NCBI GenBank assembly: GCA_018340375.1
Contig: JAFFJZ010000004.1
Location: 35,066,001-35,130,000, forward strand
DNA length: 64,000 bases
Direction: 5' to 3'
Source: Gonatopus flavifemur
Lineage: Eukaryota; Arthropoda; Insecta; Hymenoptera; Dryinidae
The notes under the pieces are model-generated. The model saw only the letters and a program-made list of their open reading frames with translations, was not told the DNA's origin and ran no database searches. Shown here piece by piece: positions 43,986-56,481 of this stretch (position 1 is the first letter of the stretch; every line of letters begins with the position of its first letter). The position numbers were made by a program, and so were the translations under genes.

Positions 43986-44545
43986 TTATTATTTGATACT
44001 CAGACCCATTGTCCTTCCCGCAGAGGTATCCAAACAGCTCTCGTTGACAAACAGTTTTGTCGATGGATTCATCAGGGTATCGACTTGGGATCTCCGACGT
44101 TTTCGGGGACCTGGAGTATGCATAGAAGTTGGATCTGGGGTAGGAGTAGAAGTTGGATCTGGAGTAGGAGTTGGATCTGGGGTAGGAGTGGAAGTTGGAT
44201 CTGGGATAGGAGTGGGAGTTGGATCTGGGGCAGGAGTAGGATCTAGAGGAGGAGTGGGAGTTGGATGTGGGATAGGAGTGGGAGTTGGATCTGGGGCAGG
44301 AGTAGGATCTGGAGGAGGAGTGGGAGTTGGATGTGGGATAGGAGTGGGAGTTGGATCTGGGGCAGGAGTAGGATCTGAAGTAGAAGTGGGAGTTGGATCT
44401 GAGGCAGGAGTAGGAGTTGGATCTGGAGTAGGAGTGGGAGTTGGATCTGAGGTACGAGAAGGAGTTGGATCTGCAGTGGGAGTTGGGTCTGAGGAACTGT
44501 ATTGGTTTTTATTGAATTTTGTAGACCGAACTGTTCAGTCGAGTC
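43986..44545 (-). other. Open frame with (PDPTPTP)n repeat and basic C-terminus
   Basis: The minus strand is open from about 44545 to a TAA near 43986 with no early Met. It encodes a repeat of [13 protein letters not shown] units, then [19 protein letters not shown] and a short end. The DNA is a degenerate 6-18-bp tandem repeat (GGAGTTGGATCTGGNGTA on plus), so every frame is open; the plus frame gives a Gly/Val/Ser repeat (43894-44550). The basic PRKRRR end and the Pro/Asp/Thr linker make the minus reading more protein-like, but neither is proven. Confidence 0.3.
44100..44490. repeat. Coding-like minisatellite GGAGTTGGATCTGGNGTA
   Basis: A degenerate tandem array with 6-, 12- and 18-bp steps; a 66-bp higher-order copy is repeated around 44215-44350 (GTTGGATGTGGGATAGGAGT marks). 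Confidence 0.85.
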
Positions 44546-45049
44546 AATGATCCAAGCGATTATTTGGAATCGTTGGATCTGTGAAGTGGAAATTTTGTCG
44601 AACAAGTGTTTTCTGAATGAAAGTTGTGTATTTGTGAAGTGTATCATTGTGATCTGGTGCCAAAGTAGGAATGAAATGAAACAAAATGCAGATTTTGATT
44701 TACCCTGAGTTGGAGAATGAATCTCATCTTAAGGGTGAGATTTATTAATTTTTCTCTGCTTAATTGATATGAACATTTTATCTTTATATTTATTTACTTT
44801 AATTTAACGACCTTGATTTTGATTTCAGGTAATTTTTCATACACACATACGCATATAGGATTATCAAGGTTCCAAGCCTTGGTCAACTATCCGTTGACAC
44901 TGTGTACATCGGTTGACATTCCCTGCCAACATTTCACAGGGAGTTCTCGCCCCACAAATCAAAGAACCAAGGGTGCTCCCGCCGATTTCCCTATACTCCG
45001 ATATCTTTGCTCTCGTCCAAGGAGAAGGAGGGCGAAGAGGAGAGAATCT

Positions 45050-45274
45050 TTATTTCTCGGAATTTGAAGGGTAATTAATTTCCCTGTGTCGAAATTCCAA
45101 ACGCCTCAGGTCGCGGGCGTCTTTGATCTTGTTACTCTCAAACTTTTTTCGCGCTTTTTCGGAGGGAAACAAAAGCCCGTTCTCCTCGTTGACACGACGA
45201 TTAGCGATCCTGTCGCGAATCAACTTAATTCTTTCCTCTACTTCCTCCAAATCAAAAGTTTCTATGTTCTGCAC
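45050..45274 (-). CDS. Small charged, coiled-coil-like frame, unrecognised (74 aa)
   Basis: The frame MQNIETFDLEEVEERIKLI continues with alternating acidic and basic residues (RDRIANRRVNEENG; SEKARKKFESNKIKD) and has high helical potential. The general look resembles the N-terminal part of the 56482-56883 frame (RRAESRIARRRR), but similarity is weak. Function unknown. Confidence 0.3.
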   Translation of the reverse strand: MQNIETFDLEEVEERIKLIRDRIANRRVNEENGLLFPSEKARKKFESNKIKDARDLRRLEFRHREINYPSNSEK

Positions 45275-45359
45275 TCAAAAAGAACAAAGAGGATTCCATT
45301 CAATAAACCTCGCTACCACGATAGTTTGATACCAATAAGAAAGATTAAGATTTGAAATT

Positions 45360-46756
45360 TTAATTTTCGTCAATACTTTTACCAGAACGAAAGAAAAACA
45401 AAACGAAAGGATGTTATTTATCAATTGCAGCGAATTGATTACATCTAAAGATACTATTTAAACATCTCGGATCCAACCAATTCATAGAATTCAGTTGATG
45501 ATCAATTCACTGTGAATATTGATTCACTCGAATTTACCATGAACAACGCTCTGATTTTGCGATACAAATTGGGCGCATAATAATTTCACAAAAAAAAGGT
45601 TTCGATCCAAATACTCACTTTGGTTGTACTGAACAATGACTACCGATCGCGAGATTTCTTGAATATTTTTTTTTTGAAGATGTCACTTGGGACTTTGAAA
45701 TAGAAAAAAGTTTGGTTGAAAAATACTGATCCTATGTGATCGTCAAGAGCAGCTATATAGCTGAACAAGATTTTCACAAGGAGTGTGTTTTCTAGCCCTG
45801 GGGGCCCTGTATTTAAGGGCTTCCCCCCTCTTTGATTTTCCATCCTGGTGGACGTTTCTGATCTTTTTTTTTTAAATTCTATATCCGTTCGCTTGGAAAA
45901 GTGTACGCGTGAACCAAGTTCCGACTATCGATACTTGGTTCCTCGCTTCGCAAGGCGACTTGGATCCTCGAACCCTTGCGGGTGCGAGAGAGAAAGCACG
46001 ATACATGTATTCATATGTATATATGCGTGTGTGTGTATTTATTCTACGTTTTATTAATCTATAAAAGAATTCTAATTACATTGTTATAGATGTAGTGGCG
46101 AAGGTTTTTAGAAATTTAATTTTACTGTTAAATATTTGAAAAAAAAAACTCAGAATTTGCTAAACGTTTTGTAGTTTCGGATAAGATCATTTAATCTGAG
46201 TCTGATTATTATTTGGCTGTTGGATGATTTAAATATTTTATATTTCAGGATCCCTATGGTTGTTTATCGCCAAATGGCTAAAGATTTATTGTTAAATATA
46301 GCTTTGTTTTCTTTTTTTAAATCTAATCACATTGCTGTTTGGAGGGAAAAAACGATAATAATCCATTCATTTGTAATACATCTTCTAAATATGAACAAAC
46401 AATATTCAACATTATTGTTGTTCACGTTTAGAAGTGTTGGCGTTTGTATGTTAAATATATTCGTTGTTCCCTCATATAATGTGTCTTGTTACTTCAGACA
46501 ACGGAATATTTTCTTTATGGGATGCGTGTACGGAATTTCTAATCTGTACGTTCGGTTTTTTTTGGTGATTTATTGTTGGGGCCTCGACATTTTCTTCTAT
46601 GTTCTTTTACATTGTTGCCACTTCTCTATAGAGAACTAATTTCAAACTCGATTTTGTGTTCATTAAAAGTTACTTGATTTCATTCAGGGTCATATTGCAG
46701 TTATATATCCTAATTCCAGGAGTATATCTGTCTCTTGTGAAATCTACATAGTTTGT
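45360..46756. other. Gene-free stretch with possible LTR promoter
   Basis: On plus, GGGGGCCCTGTATTTAAGGG at about 45800-45820 looks like a TATA-type promoter in an LTR. The remainder is AT-rich with a GC-richer patch at 45900-45990. No gene is recognisable. Confidence 0.3.
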
Positions 46757-49436
46757 GTAATCAAAATTTTCGTTGAAGTGTCTACTTTCCATTGCCGTAT
46801 GGTGTTTTTTTAACGAGGCGGCCATTTCGCCAATATGGCGGCTGAAACGGAGGGGAAACGTGTTGAGACTAATCAAAACCAGTCCTAGAAATATGATACG
46901 TGGGTGTTGGATAGTTCTGTGGACTGGGGCATGTAATTCGAGCCTTCCGGATTAATTGCATGCGGTTGCAATACTGAAATCGCAAATGGCGGATCCAATA
47001 TGGCGGCCGGAAATTCAAAATTGCTTCGAATTCTTTGAAACATGGGGATAGGGGGTTTTTCGGGTCGCTGATGACGAATCTGAACTCAGATTCCCGGGAT
47101 TACAGATGGTGGATCCAATATGGCGGTCGGTAAAATTATAAATCTCTTGGATTTGTGCAAACATTGTCATACTGATGTTTTTGGGGTCGCGGAACAAGAA
47201 TCCAAACCCAGATGTCCGAAATTGCAAATGGTGAATCCAATATGGTGGCTGGAAATTGGAATGTTGCTTCGAATTTCCTGAAACATTGAGGAAGGGGGTT
47301 TTTTGGGTCGCTGATGACGAATCCAAACTCAGATTTCCGGAATTACAAATAGCGGATCCAATATAGCGCTCGGAAGAATTATAAATCGCTCAAATTTGCG
47401 GGAACATTGGCATACTAAAGTTTTTGAGGTCGCTGATCAAGAATTCGGACTCGAATTTCCGGAATAGCGAATGGCTGATCCAGTATGGCGGTCGGAAGAA
47501 TTATAAATCGGTCGAATTCGTGGGAACATTATCATACTGAGGTTTTTGGGGTCGTTGATCAAGAATCCGGACTTGAATTTCCGGAATAGCGAATGGCTTA
47601 TCCAATATGGTGGTCGGAAGAATTATCAATCTCTTGAATTTGTGGAAACAATGTCCTACTGAGATTTTTGGGGTCGCTGATGGACATTCGAATCCGGATT
47701 CTCGGAATTATGAATGGAAAATTCGATATGACGGTCTGGATATGAGGAATCATCCTGAGTCTGACGTAAATCTTTGTTCCGAGAAAGTTCTGGTCGTTCA
47801 TTATGAACCTGAGGTCAGATTCCGGAAACCAGAACGAACGCACCACGTTCAATGATCCGCAAGCACATTTGATATGAGGGAAACGAATATTACATTAATT
47901 TCAGGAATTATTTGGGGTCTGGTCACACAAATTCACAAACTTTCAATAGACTCCCTCCCAATGCAACTCCTTGCAAATTTTCCTCGAACCAAACCATGAA
48001 CACTGCTGGTTTTTGACTTGTGAATTTGTGTATTCGGGCTCCAAGTTGTCGGCATTAGCATAACCTAATGTGCACCACGAGGAGGTTGCGCGATCCGACT
48101 TTGCACATCGAGTGGCCCTGAAAAGGGCCGTTGACTGTCACATATCTCGCAATTAACAAGTTTGCAACTACGCGTACATCACCTCATGGTTGTCCAATTG
48201 GCCACCATACTCTGTTTTGTTCATTGTTGGAGTACCTTTTGATGAGCACTTCATTATCGGATCCTATCAAAAACCCATGGTTTTTCAGAATCTCAGGTAC
48301 ATGTTGGGCATTCTCGAATCGTTTGTTGAGTTTCCGTCTCATCTTTTCGTGAAATACTTTATCATAGTACATGATGCTTATGGTTCCAAAATGACTCTTC
48401 AGAACTTTCTTGGAACAAAGATTTGCGTCAGACGACGGATCATTCCTCATATCCAGACCGTCATATTGAATTTTCCATTCATAATTCCGAGAATCCGGAT
48501 TCGAATGTCTATCAGCGACCCCAAAAATCTCAGTATGACATTGTTCCCACAAATTCAAGAGATTGATAATTCTTCCGACCGCCATATTGGATTACCCATT
48601 CGCTATTTCGGAATTCCAAGTCCGGATTCTTGATCAACGACCCCAAAAACCTCAGTATGATAATGTTCCCACGAATTCGACCGATTTATAATTCTTCCGA
48701 CCGCCATACTGGATCAGCCATTCGCTATTCCGGGAATTCGAGTCCGAATTCTTGATCAGCGACCCCAAAAACTTCAGTATGCCAATGTTCCCGCAAATTT
48801 GAGCGATTTATAATTTTTCCGAGCGCCATATTAGATCCGCTATTCGTAATTCCGGAAATCTGAGTGTGGATTCGTCATCAGCGACCCAAAAAAACCCCTT
48901 CCCCAATGTTTCAGGAAATTCGAAGCAATATTTTAAATTCCAGCCGCCATATTGAATTCGCCATTTGCAATTCCGGACATCTGGGTTTGGATTCTTGTTC
49001 CGCGACCGCAAAAACCTCAGTATGACAATGTTTGCACAAATCCAAGAGATTCATAATTTTACCGACCGCCATATTGTGTCCATCATCTGTAATCCCGGAA
49101 ATCTGAGTTCAGATTCGTCATCAGCGACCCGAAAAACCCTCTTTCCCCATGTTTCAAAAAATTCGGAGCAATTTTGAATTTCCGGCCGCCATATTGGATC
49201 CGCCATTTGCAATTTCTGTATTTCAACCGCATGCAATGATTCAGGAAGGCTCGAATTACATGCCCCAGTCCACAGAACTATCCAACACCCACGTATCATA
49301 TTTCTAGGGCTGGTTTTGATTATTCCCAACACGTTTCCCCTATCGTTTCAGCCGCCATATTGGCGAAATGGTCGCCATGTTGAAAAAACACCATACGGCG
49401 ATGAAAAGTAGACACTTCAACGAAAATTCTGATTGG
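46757..49436. repeat. 2.7-kb palindromic element with arms of tandem CCAATATGGCGG units
   Basis: Left arm about 46757-47815, spacer about 560 bp, right arm about 48375-49436. The outermost match is TTTTCGTTGAAGTGTCTACTTT against its reverse complement at the right edge, and CCATACGG / CCGTATGG follow. Inside the arms, units of roughly 130-150 bp recur, each with GAATGGC(T)GATCCAATATGG, a CGGTCGG(A)A segment and GGTCGCTGAT..GAATCC. Pairing of the arms is long and only lightly diverged. It resembles Foldback-type elements with repetitive arms, but no transposase is present. All frames within it are by-products. Confidence 0.85.
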
Positions 49437-52160
49437 TCTCCGAGATCTCTATCTTCAAAATTGAGATGTGCAGGGGGGGTGGCCGATTTCACAAAGAATG
49501 CCCCATATGTATTGGATAGATGTATGGGGGTTTGTCATTAGGCAGGGCCAAAAACATAGAATACAGAGGAAAAAGAAAAGAAAGACAGAAGAAAACGAGA
49601 GGGAAAGAAATTTGAAAAATTTGAGTCCTCGTTACATTGTAAATATGAAGTTTTCATTTATATCAGATAGTGGAAGGCGTGATGTTGCGAAGCTTCCTCG
49701 TATCGTTCAAATTTCCTCTCGCCTCGTCTCAAGAAGGGCACATCCCGTCTCTTTGACTCGGCTGCGGTAAGTGACGAGGGAGGACAAATGTGTGCGCGTC
49801 TAGCTGGCTCCGCACAGATACGTGCAAACTTGGGTGGAAAATACCGAATGGCTCGAAGAGCCTGTCCAAGATTTCATATGAGTCAACTCCATACTCACAC
49901 TGTATGTGTTTGCGTTATCGATTGTCTCGATTGTTTTCTCATGGAATGGATAATTTTATCGTAAAACCCAGAGAAAAAAACAATGGGATGCGCCTAGACT
50001 CAATGTCCATGAAACAAATACAAAAGGAGTTAGAAATTAATGAAAATTCGTGGACAGAGTAAAACGTATAAGTTGGACCCCTGGTTCCATGGCAAGCATG
50101 TAAATCGGGCCCTTGCCGTTCACAGAGAAGGGAGAGATCCACTAGAACTATGATTTTGCGCAGCTGCAAGAAGATTGGAGGGAAAAAATTTTTTGGTGGT
50201 ATACTTGAGAAATTTCGTTCCTCATGCGTCACGTCACTATGAGTCGATGATAGAAGAAAAAGAGGAGGAGAATCATTTAGAACCCGAGATTGATGACGAA
50301 TCAGTGGTGAATACTAATTCACCCTGATCTATTATCAATTTCGATTTGCTTCGCGACACAATTGAGCGCGATCAAGATTTTAGAAATTGAATGAAATTGA
50401 GTTGAGAGGGGATTTTACCACTCACTTTTCACGAGTCCACTTTGTGACGTCGAAAATGAGTTTATGACTTGCTAAATCGAGATTCCGAAATTTATTCTTG
50501 AATTAGCAAGAGTGAATCGAGTGAACCAATCCACTGTGCACGAAACTGACCCTCAAATTCGAATGAAGTGCACAGAGTATTGAAGGGAGTCAAGATTTCT
50601 CATCGTTTCATTAGTTGCACGGTTCATTCTATATTGTCGAGAAAGTACGAAAGAATCGCGAGGAAGGAAAATTTGGAGAGTCTGATTGATGGGGAAAAAA
50701 ATAATTATTCGGAGTAAGTTCACGTCCACGAAGGTTTCAAGAGTCTGTACAGAAAATTTTATAAGTTCTAGCGAGGAATTTCATGTGTCTGAGCTCCCTA
50801 GCACTTTGGGCCTCCATTGGAGGATTTTCCCTTTCCCTGGAGTTTTTCGTTTGACGGTTAGAATTTCCTTCTTGCAATTGAGATTGAGGTTCCGAAATAT
50901 TCTTGAGTATTGAGGTGGCGCGAATCGTTTTTATCTTGTTCCTGTGAGCAGCACCACTCGAATCACGAATATCGAAGGTGCAAGCTTCAAACCTTGTGGG
51001 TTAATGACGACCTCCCGCTAAATTTGCAGCTGGTCGATTGAGTTAGATCTTAAATCCCGACGTTCTTTGATGATGATCTACTGGAGTGAACAGTGTCTCT
51101 TTTTCATTCCAATCAATGAACAGTTATAGATTAAAAGTATGATGCAGGTCATTTGCTTCAACCACATGACCCTCTTCGATGACGTGCTTGTTCCATCTTG
51201 TATCACTTCAAAGCGGCCAGTTATGGAACGTCTATATAGATCTGAACACATTGGTTTCAATCTGAAATGAGATGGTATTCCTCTTCTCCTCCGTTGAATA
51301 TGTAACGCAGAGTCGCAGCACTACAGCTCAGCCTTGGATTTTCCAAAAGTTTCAGGAGCTCAGATTTGACACAATCTCTTTCAATCGGATCCAACGCTTT
51401 GTCACGTCCCGGATGTTGTTACGTCAAAACTATTGGGAATTCCAGTTTCTTCGCAACTCACGGTAGCTAAAGGAAAGCATCGAATCATCTAGTCCGATGT
51501 TCCCTTTATTACCCCACTTTAGCTAGAATAGGGTCTAGACAAGAACTGGGGAAAGGATATCGATTCAGAAATACTAAATGTTTGTGCTGGAATATATACA
51601 ATTTATATTCTAATTTTAATGTTGTACAATTGTTGTGTATGAAAGGAGTTGAGTGTATTGTGTTATTTTGATGTAATTTTCTTTGTAAAATAGAAGATAA
51701 TGGAGTGTAAATTTTCTTTTATGATAGAAGTTTATAGATTTAGGAAATCTAATAATTGTTTCTTCTGAGGGTTTCTCAGTAAGAATTGAAAACGAATTGA
51801 AGAAGGAATTGGAAAAGGAATAAGAAGGGAATATCTAATCGAAAAGAAAATTATATTTGATTAGTTGAATTTTTATTTAGATCGGAGTTCGAGCTCGCAA
51901 AGCTCTGATTTTGTTTTCAATATATCTTTCCAAAACAACAAAAAAAAGAATAATCAAAGAATATCAATTTCATATAATGGAACAAATCCACTTACTTTTG
52001 ATGAGTTGTTGAGATGAACTCCTAGCAGGATTGTAGGGGCACTGAATTTACGCTGATTCGAACTATTTAGAACTTTAAGTTTGCAATGCATGTATTACAG
52101 GCACACTTCGTTTACAATTAGTTATCCTTTTCAACGGTGTAAAATTTTTACAAAATCGAA
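49437..52160. other. No recognisable gene
   Basis: Moderately AT-rich, apparently unique sequence. Small frames (49468-49770, 49790-50062, 50686-50913) show no family features. I see no repeat of note. Confidence 0.4.
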
Positions 52161-52176
52161 AACAAAAAGAAATTGC

Positions 52177-53025
52177 TCACTCTTGTAACTCTTTCTTGAT
52201 AGCCTCATACCGACGTGCTCTCTTCTTTTGATTATCTTGTTTTTCCTCCAGGTAGTCAGATATCTTGTCTTCGAGGGAGCATATTTTTCGTCTATTCAAG
52301 AGAGATGACGGAGGAGGACCCAGTGCGCCCTTGCCGACCACAGCAGCCCGTCGCCTACGTGAACGGTTTTCGAGACTTGCTCTTACAGGCGATCTACTGC
52401 TTGGACGACGTCCCCGGTGAAGTACTTCTTGCACTGTTTCCCATTCTCCGTCATCTCCGACATCGATGGTAGTGTGGTGATATTCAACGTCGTTCTCGAG
52501 CTCAACGACTGCGTTGTGTCCGTGATAATTAGTGTTGGTGGGGGAGCGGTCCGTGCTCGGTCCGGACTCGTACTCCCTGATAACGTCCAGTCCAGTTCCC
52601 TTTGGCCCGATACAATGCTCGGACTCAAGGAAGGGGTCGCGAAGTCTTCTGACAACGCGCGTGCCCTTTGACCCTGAGGTTCTTGCAGAGTTACTGCAAC
52701 TAGGTCCTTCAGTGAGACGGTCGTAATTCCGTCTCCTGGAATTGAAGATGATGCCCGCACTGTCGAGGGCCCGGGAGTACTTGATAGGGATACTTTTTGG
52801 GACACTTTTCCGTGCGGACCCATCTTTAGAGCCCCCCGACTGCTCTTTGCGGGCTTCTTCTGGTGTAAGCTTGCAGCGAGGACAAGCTTCGCGTGATTTG
52901 TCCTCGAGTAAGCCTCGCACGATCCGTTTCATGACACGTTTAATACAGAAATAAATAATGAATAAAAATGTGATGTATAAAAAGGAATAAGTCGTAAAAT
53001 TGATGCAAATGCTACTATCGCACAT
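52177..53025 (-). CDS. Single-pass membrane protein with long charged tail, unrecognised (282 aa)
   Basis: Residues about 11-32 form a strong hydrophobic segment (FLYITFLFIIYFCI) followed by basic KRVMKRIVRGL, the pattern of a membrane anchor with the tail on the cytoplasmic side. The rest is hydrophilic and Ser/Arg/Glu-rich (CPRCKLTPEEARKE; GRRPSSRSPVRASLENRSRRRR), ending with a helical charged C-terminus (SLEDKISDYLEEKQDNQKK). DNA is GC-richer than the flanks, like the 34.9-38.9 kb island. It might be the anchor-plus-tail part of an envelope gene that lost its ectodomain, or an unrelated protein. Confidence 0.35.
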   Translation of the reverse strand: MCDSSICINFTTYSFLYITFLFIIYFCIKRVMKRIVRGLLEDKSREACPRCKLTPEEARKEQSGGSKDGSARKSVPKSIPIKYSRALDSAGIIFNSRRRNYDRLTEGPSCSNSARTSGSKGTRVVRRLRDPFLESEHCIGPKGTGLDVIREYESGPSTDRSPTNTNYHGHNAVVELENDVEYHHTTIDVGDDGEWETVQEVLHRGRRPSSRSPVRASLENRSRRRRAAVVGKGALGPPPSSLLNRRKICSLEDKISDYLEEKQDNQKKRARRYEAIKKELQE

Positions 53026-54100
53026 GGAGAAGTCGCTTAAGGTGGGAGCCTATAGCAAATAACACTCACTGAATGCGTTCATATTTTCGTAAGTTGTAAC
53101 CATGATTGAGAGATTTAAAAGGAACAAGTGCGCTCACAACCCCTTGCGGGTCACAACTTGTGTCCGCAGTAAAGCCGGCCTCTGTTGTTCAGTTACTCAA
53201 CCGCTGGCAGTAAGAATAAGCTGATGATAGGTTGGCTAGGTGTGGTAGTCTGTAAAGGAGCGTCGACTTTTACACCTTTTCTCCTCCTCCCACTGAACGA
53301 AATCACGGGAAACAAATATGCTACGAGGAGGTTCCCATACTGCTCACAGTCGGTACTGATCCCACAGCGCTACAGTGCGAGTGTAGCCTTGCTCCCTAGG
53401 ACTCTATTCTCCACCTCACCATACACCGAGCAGTTTTTCACAACATTCATATCTCATCCACACTATATATTTATACACCTTCCGGCCCCGTTCTGTAACG
53501 AGTATTTTTTTCTCCGACACTTTCCAAGCACATCGGAAATTCCTCCCCCCAGCGTGCATATACACAATCTCTCGATTCCCCCACGCCGAAAATATTTCAA
53601 AAGAATCGAGAGATGCAAGAAAAGAGAGATAACAAGGCTAGAATCTCCCTCCTTCATCTGTGAGCTTGAGAGATTGTTTGTTATGTTGACCACGTTTGTC
53701 ATGTGAGCTGTCCCCACTGATCATTCTTTTATGGACTGTTTCGAATCGTGATTTGTCTATCCGTAATGAGGGAATCAAAAATTGCTTGCAGACTTCTTCA
53801 TTGATATTATAGAGATAGTGAGAATAGAAATGGACCCAATCATAACGTTTCATACGGCTATCTGAAACATATTCCACAATTCAGGCGATGAAAAAATATA
53901 CTATCGCCTTGACGTAGGGACCATTGAATCACTATGGATCATCTCAAAGGCACAGTGAATCCGGGAAACTTTTCAATACCTATAGGTCAATCTGACGATG
54001 ATCATAATGAGAATAACATCCTATATATTCTTGGGAGTATTCTAGATTTCCTGTGTGTATCCTTCTGCTTCATCATATGCATTTAGGTACTAGATGATTA
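53026..54100. other. GC-richer upstream stretch, possible LTR or leader
   Basis: From 53100 to 53640 the sequence is less AT-rich than the surroundings, with ACCCCTTGCGGGT (a short inverted repeat at about 53139-53151) and no protein that I can name. Its position upstream of the 52177-53025 frame fits a leader or LTR, but no second copy was found. Confidence 0.25.
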
Positions 54101-55010
54101 CATCTGAACCCGACTGAATTAACTGGAGATATGATCGATTTTCAAGTAGAAGGATCTGTTCTAAACTTCTTGTATTTTATTGTTATTTCTTCACATCATT
54201 GAACGTTCCATTACATTTTTGATCGCTCACGATTTCTTCTATAATATGGTTGGAATGTGAATCCCCCCTTTTTTCATTCTCCTTCTCGTGGTACTTCCTT
54301 TAGAACTTGAAACTGTTCGACTTCTCACTTTCGATTTCTCTTACTTGTTTCGTAGGGAAGTCATTCCCTCGGTAACTGAAAGATTGGAACCGAGCGCCCG
54401 ACCTGTCGTGTTGCACCGCGGGTCTTCGACGAATAAATTGATCCTTTTGGATGTAAAGCAGTGAATGGTGGATTCTCCACAATCAGATCGAACTCAGCAC
54501 TTTGCCTTCGAGGCCGTCGTACCGACGAACAGATGTTCAGAGAAGAACTGCAGCTTTTTCCTCGTACATCGTCGTCAGAGGAAGCTCCAATTCTTCGGTA
54601 TTCAAGAGCCCCGACTTGGTACGCACCATGGTAAGAGGCTTGGCTCAAATTCTCCGGATGAATCGGTTCTCGCGCGGCTACCCTTTTCCCTACAAGCGAC
54701 GATTCTTCAGAGCCTGAGCTCCCCATTACACATCAGGTGAGGCCTGAGAGCACCTTATTTCAACCCAACTAGATTGACTGGAGATTCAACTTAGTCTCGC
54801 ATCAGAAGAGAGTTTCCGATTCGTCATCCACATCAATTGAAGTTTGGAACGACCGTAACTCAACTCGACTGAATTTACTAGGGATTAATCTAATTCCCAA
54901 ATGAAGAGAAATTTTGTGATTCTTCATGAGCATCAGTCGAAGTTGAGAAGAACTGGACCTGAATCGGACTGAATGAACTAGAGATTTGACTGACCCTCAA
55001 ATCTAACAAA
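54100..55010. repeat. Degenerate dispersed/tandem repeat with GACTGAAT.AACT marks
   Basis: Units marked CGACTGAATTNACTNGAGAT and a following ATTCATCA/TCATC..CATCA stretch recur near 54112, 54770, 54870 and 54970, about 100-130 bp apart in the last three. Between 54360 and 54730 the DNA is GC-richer and open on both strands, without a recognisable protein. Confidence 0.45.
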
Positions 55011-56235
55011 TAAGGACCTTCTCTGTATTGTTCGATTTGTTTTGTTGTTTTTTCACATCATGATAACGTTTGATACTGGAGGGAGACAATGATTTTGATG
55101 GAGGTTCTGACGAATCAGATCTCGAAAACGTTGAGAAGTGAATGTCTCACCTATTTATTGTGTCCTCTTCATATTTCTGTATTTGACACGAGACGTCTCG
55201 TCTCCTTATACTGCTTCATAGACAGTTGCTGCAGATGCACAGATCGTTGAAGCGACAGAACATGAAATCGGAGAATTCAATCGAACAGATGCAGTATTTT
55301 GGTGTTTACTGCATTGAGTGATTGTGGCTGGAGTCAGAATCCGAAGATGTGTATGCCACGTTACCTTTCTCTAATAAAATGTTTCCATGGTGTCCAGGGG
55401 TTGATGTATCAGTTGTATTTTTGACATTGAAATTATTTACCAATCGTTTCTCTTGATTTCCGAGTCGGATCCTCAGTTTACGGCTTACGACTGTTTCCAC
55501 ATCATATAACAAATACGTCATTCCCTCACATACAATTCCCTTCGCATTCAATACTAAGTGTTATTGATTATACAATAACGGTTCTGAACATATGTTCTTC
55601 CATGCGCGATATTTGTCGTCAATCTTGTATTTCGTACATATTCACATGCAGTATATGAAACGTACAAGAGTTTACGATTGTCAATATATAGGAATGATCA
55701 AATTGAAATACAAACTTTCCATATCAAGTCCCTTCCCATCTCAAGGGGAAGACTTAATCGCGCACGAAACATCTCGAGATGATGAACTTTACTTTTTGAA
55801 GATCCCAAGCAATAGTGTGCCGTAAGAAATTTCGCGTTAAAAAAAATTTGAACCCACACAAAAGAGGAAAAATATGGATACGTATATTCTTGTCACACTA
55901 TCAAAATTATCACTGCGCTTGTGAATATATCACGTTCAGAGTAGGTAATAATGTTCCCTACTCTGTGAAGGTTGGAATTACATTTGAATGTCAAATAACC
56001 AAGGCGTGTAGAAGTCTCACGTTCTGTGGGACCAATCTGTCTGTTGCTCTCTGTGAAACTTCTACGCTGAGAGTGAGCAAATTACATTACATACAGTGAA
56101 AACCTCATTCTCAACGTGGCTAATTTTTGTTTTCATTTACAGAGGTGAAAATACTGATATTTTTCCCACAGTGTATCGCCTTCAGGAAAGGTTGAAGCAC
56201 TCGTGTGCCTATTTGAATTGAATTGAAAATATTTT
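55011..56235. other. No recognisable gene
   Basis: AT-rich sequence with small frames (55306-55551, 55592-55825, 55815-56099) lacking motifs. A weak inverted pair GTAGAAGT / ACTTCTAC lies at about 56007 and 56057. Confidence 0.35.
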
Positions 56236-56237
56236 GA

Positions 56238-56327
56238 TTGACACATTAAGTGTGTGAAGTGTTTGTGAATGATTTTGTTAAGGCTGTAGGGCCAGAACAA
56301 ACTTATGTACCAAATTTCAGATTGTCA
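56238..56327. repeat. Dispersed repeat copy (partner at 62060-62148)
   Basis: GTGAATGATTTTGTTAAGGC followed by TGTAGGGCCA.AA..AACTT and TGTACCAAATTTCAGA is nearly repeated at 62085-62148 in the same orientation, with a shared upstream GTGAAGTG. It is the only repeat of this kind that I see; it may be a non-autonomous element. Confidence 0.65.
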
Positions 56328-56481
56328 CGTCCTGGATGTTACCATCCAAGACGGCGATACATTTAAATTTCCCTATTTAGCAGGCTTTGCAAGGAAGGGA
56401 TAGGATTGAGATTTCTATGAGAAAAAATTGGAATAGAAAATAAGGTCTAATGATTGATCACACGTGAGATCTGGTAAAATT

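Noticed and set aside
43894..44550. 218-codon plus-strand Gly/Val/Ser repeat protein
   Set aside because: The tandem DNA repeat opens every frame; there is no independent support for the plus reading.
46670..49332. Many frames of 60-147 codons on both strands
   Set aside because: All lie in the GCCGCCATATTGG inverted repeat and mirror each other; none carries a motif.
49437..52160. Possible host gene in the least repetitive block
   Set aside because: No frame shows a recognisable domain, consistent splice pairs or conserved-looking codon pattern.
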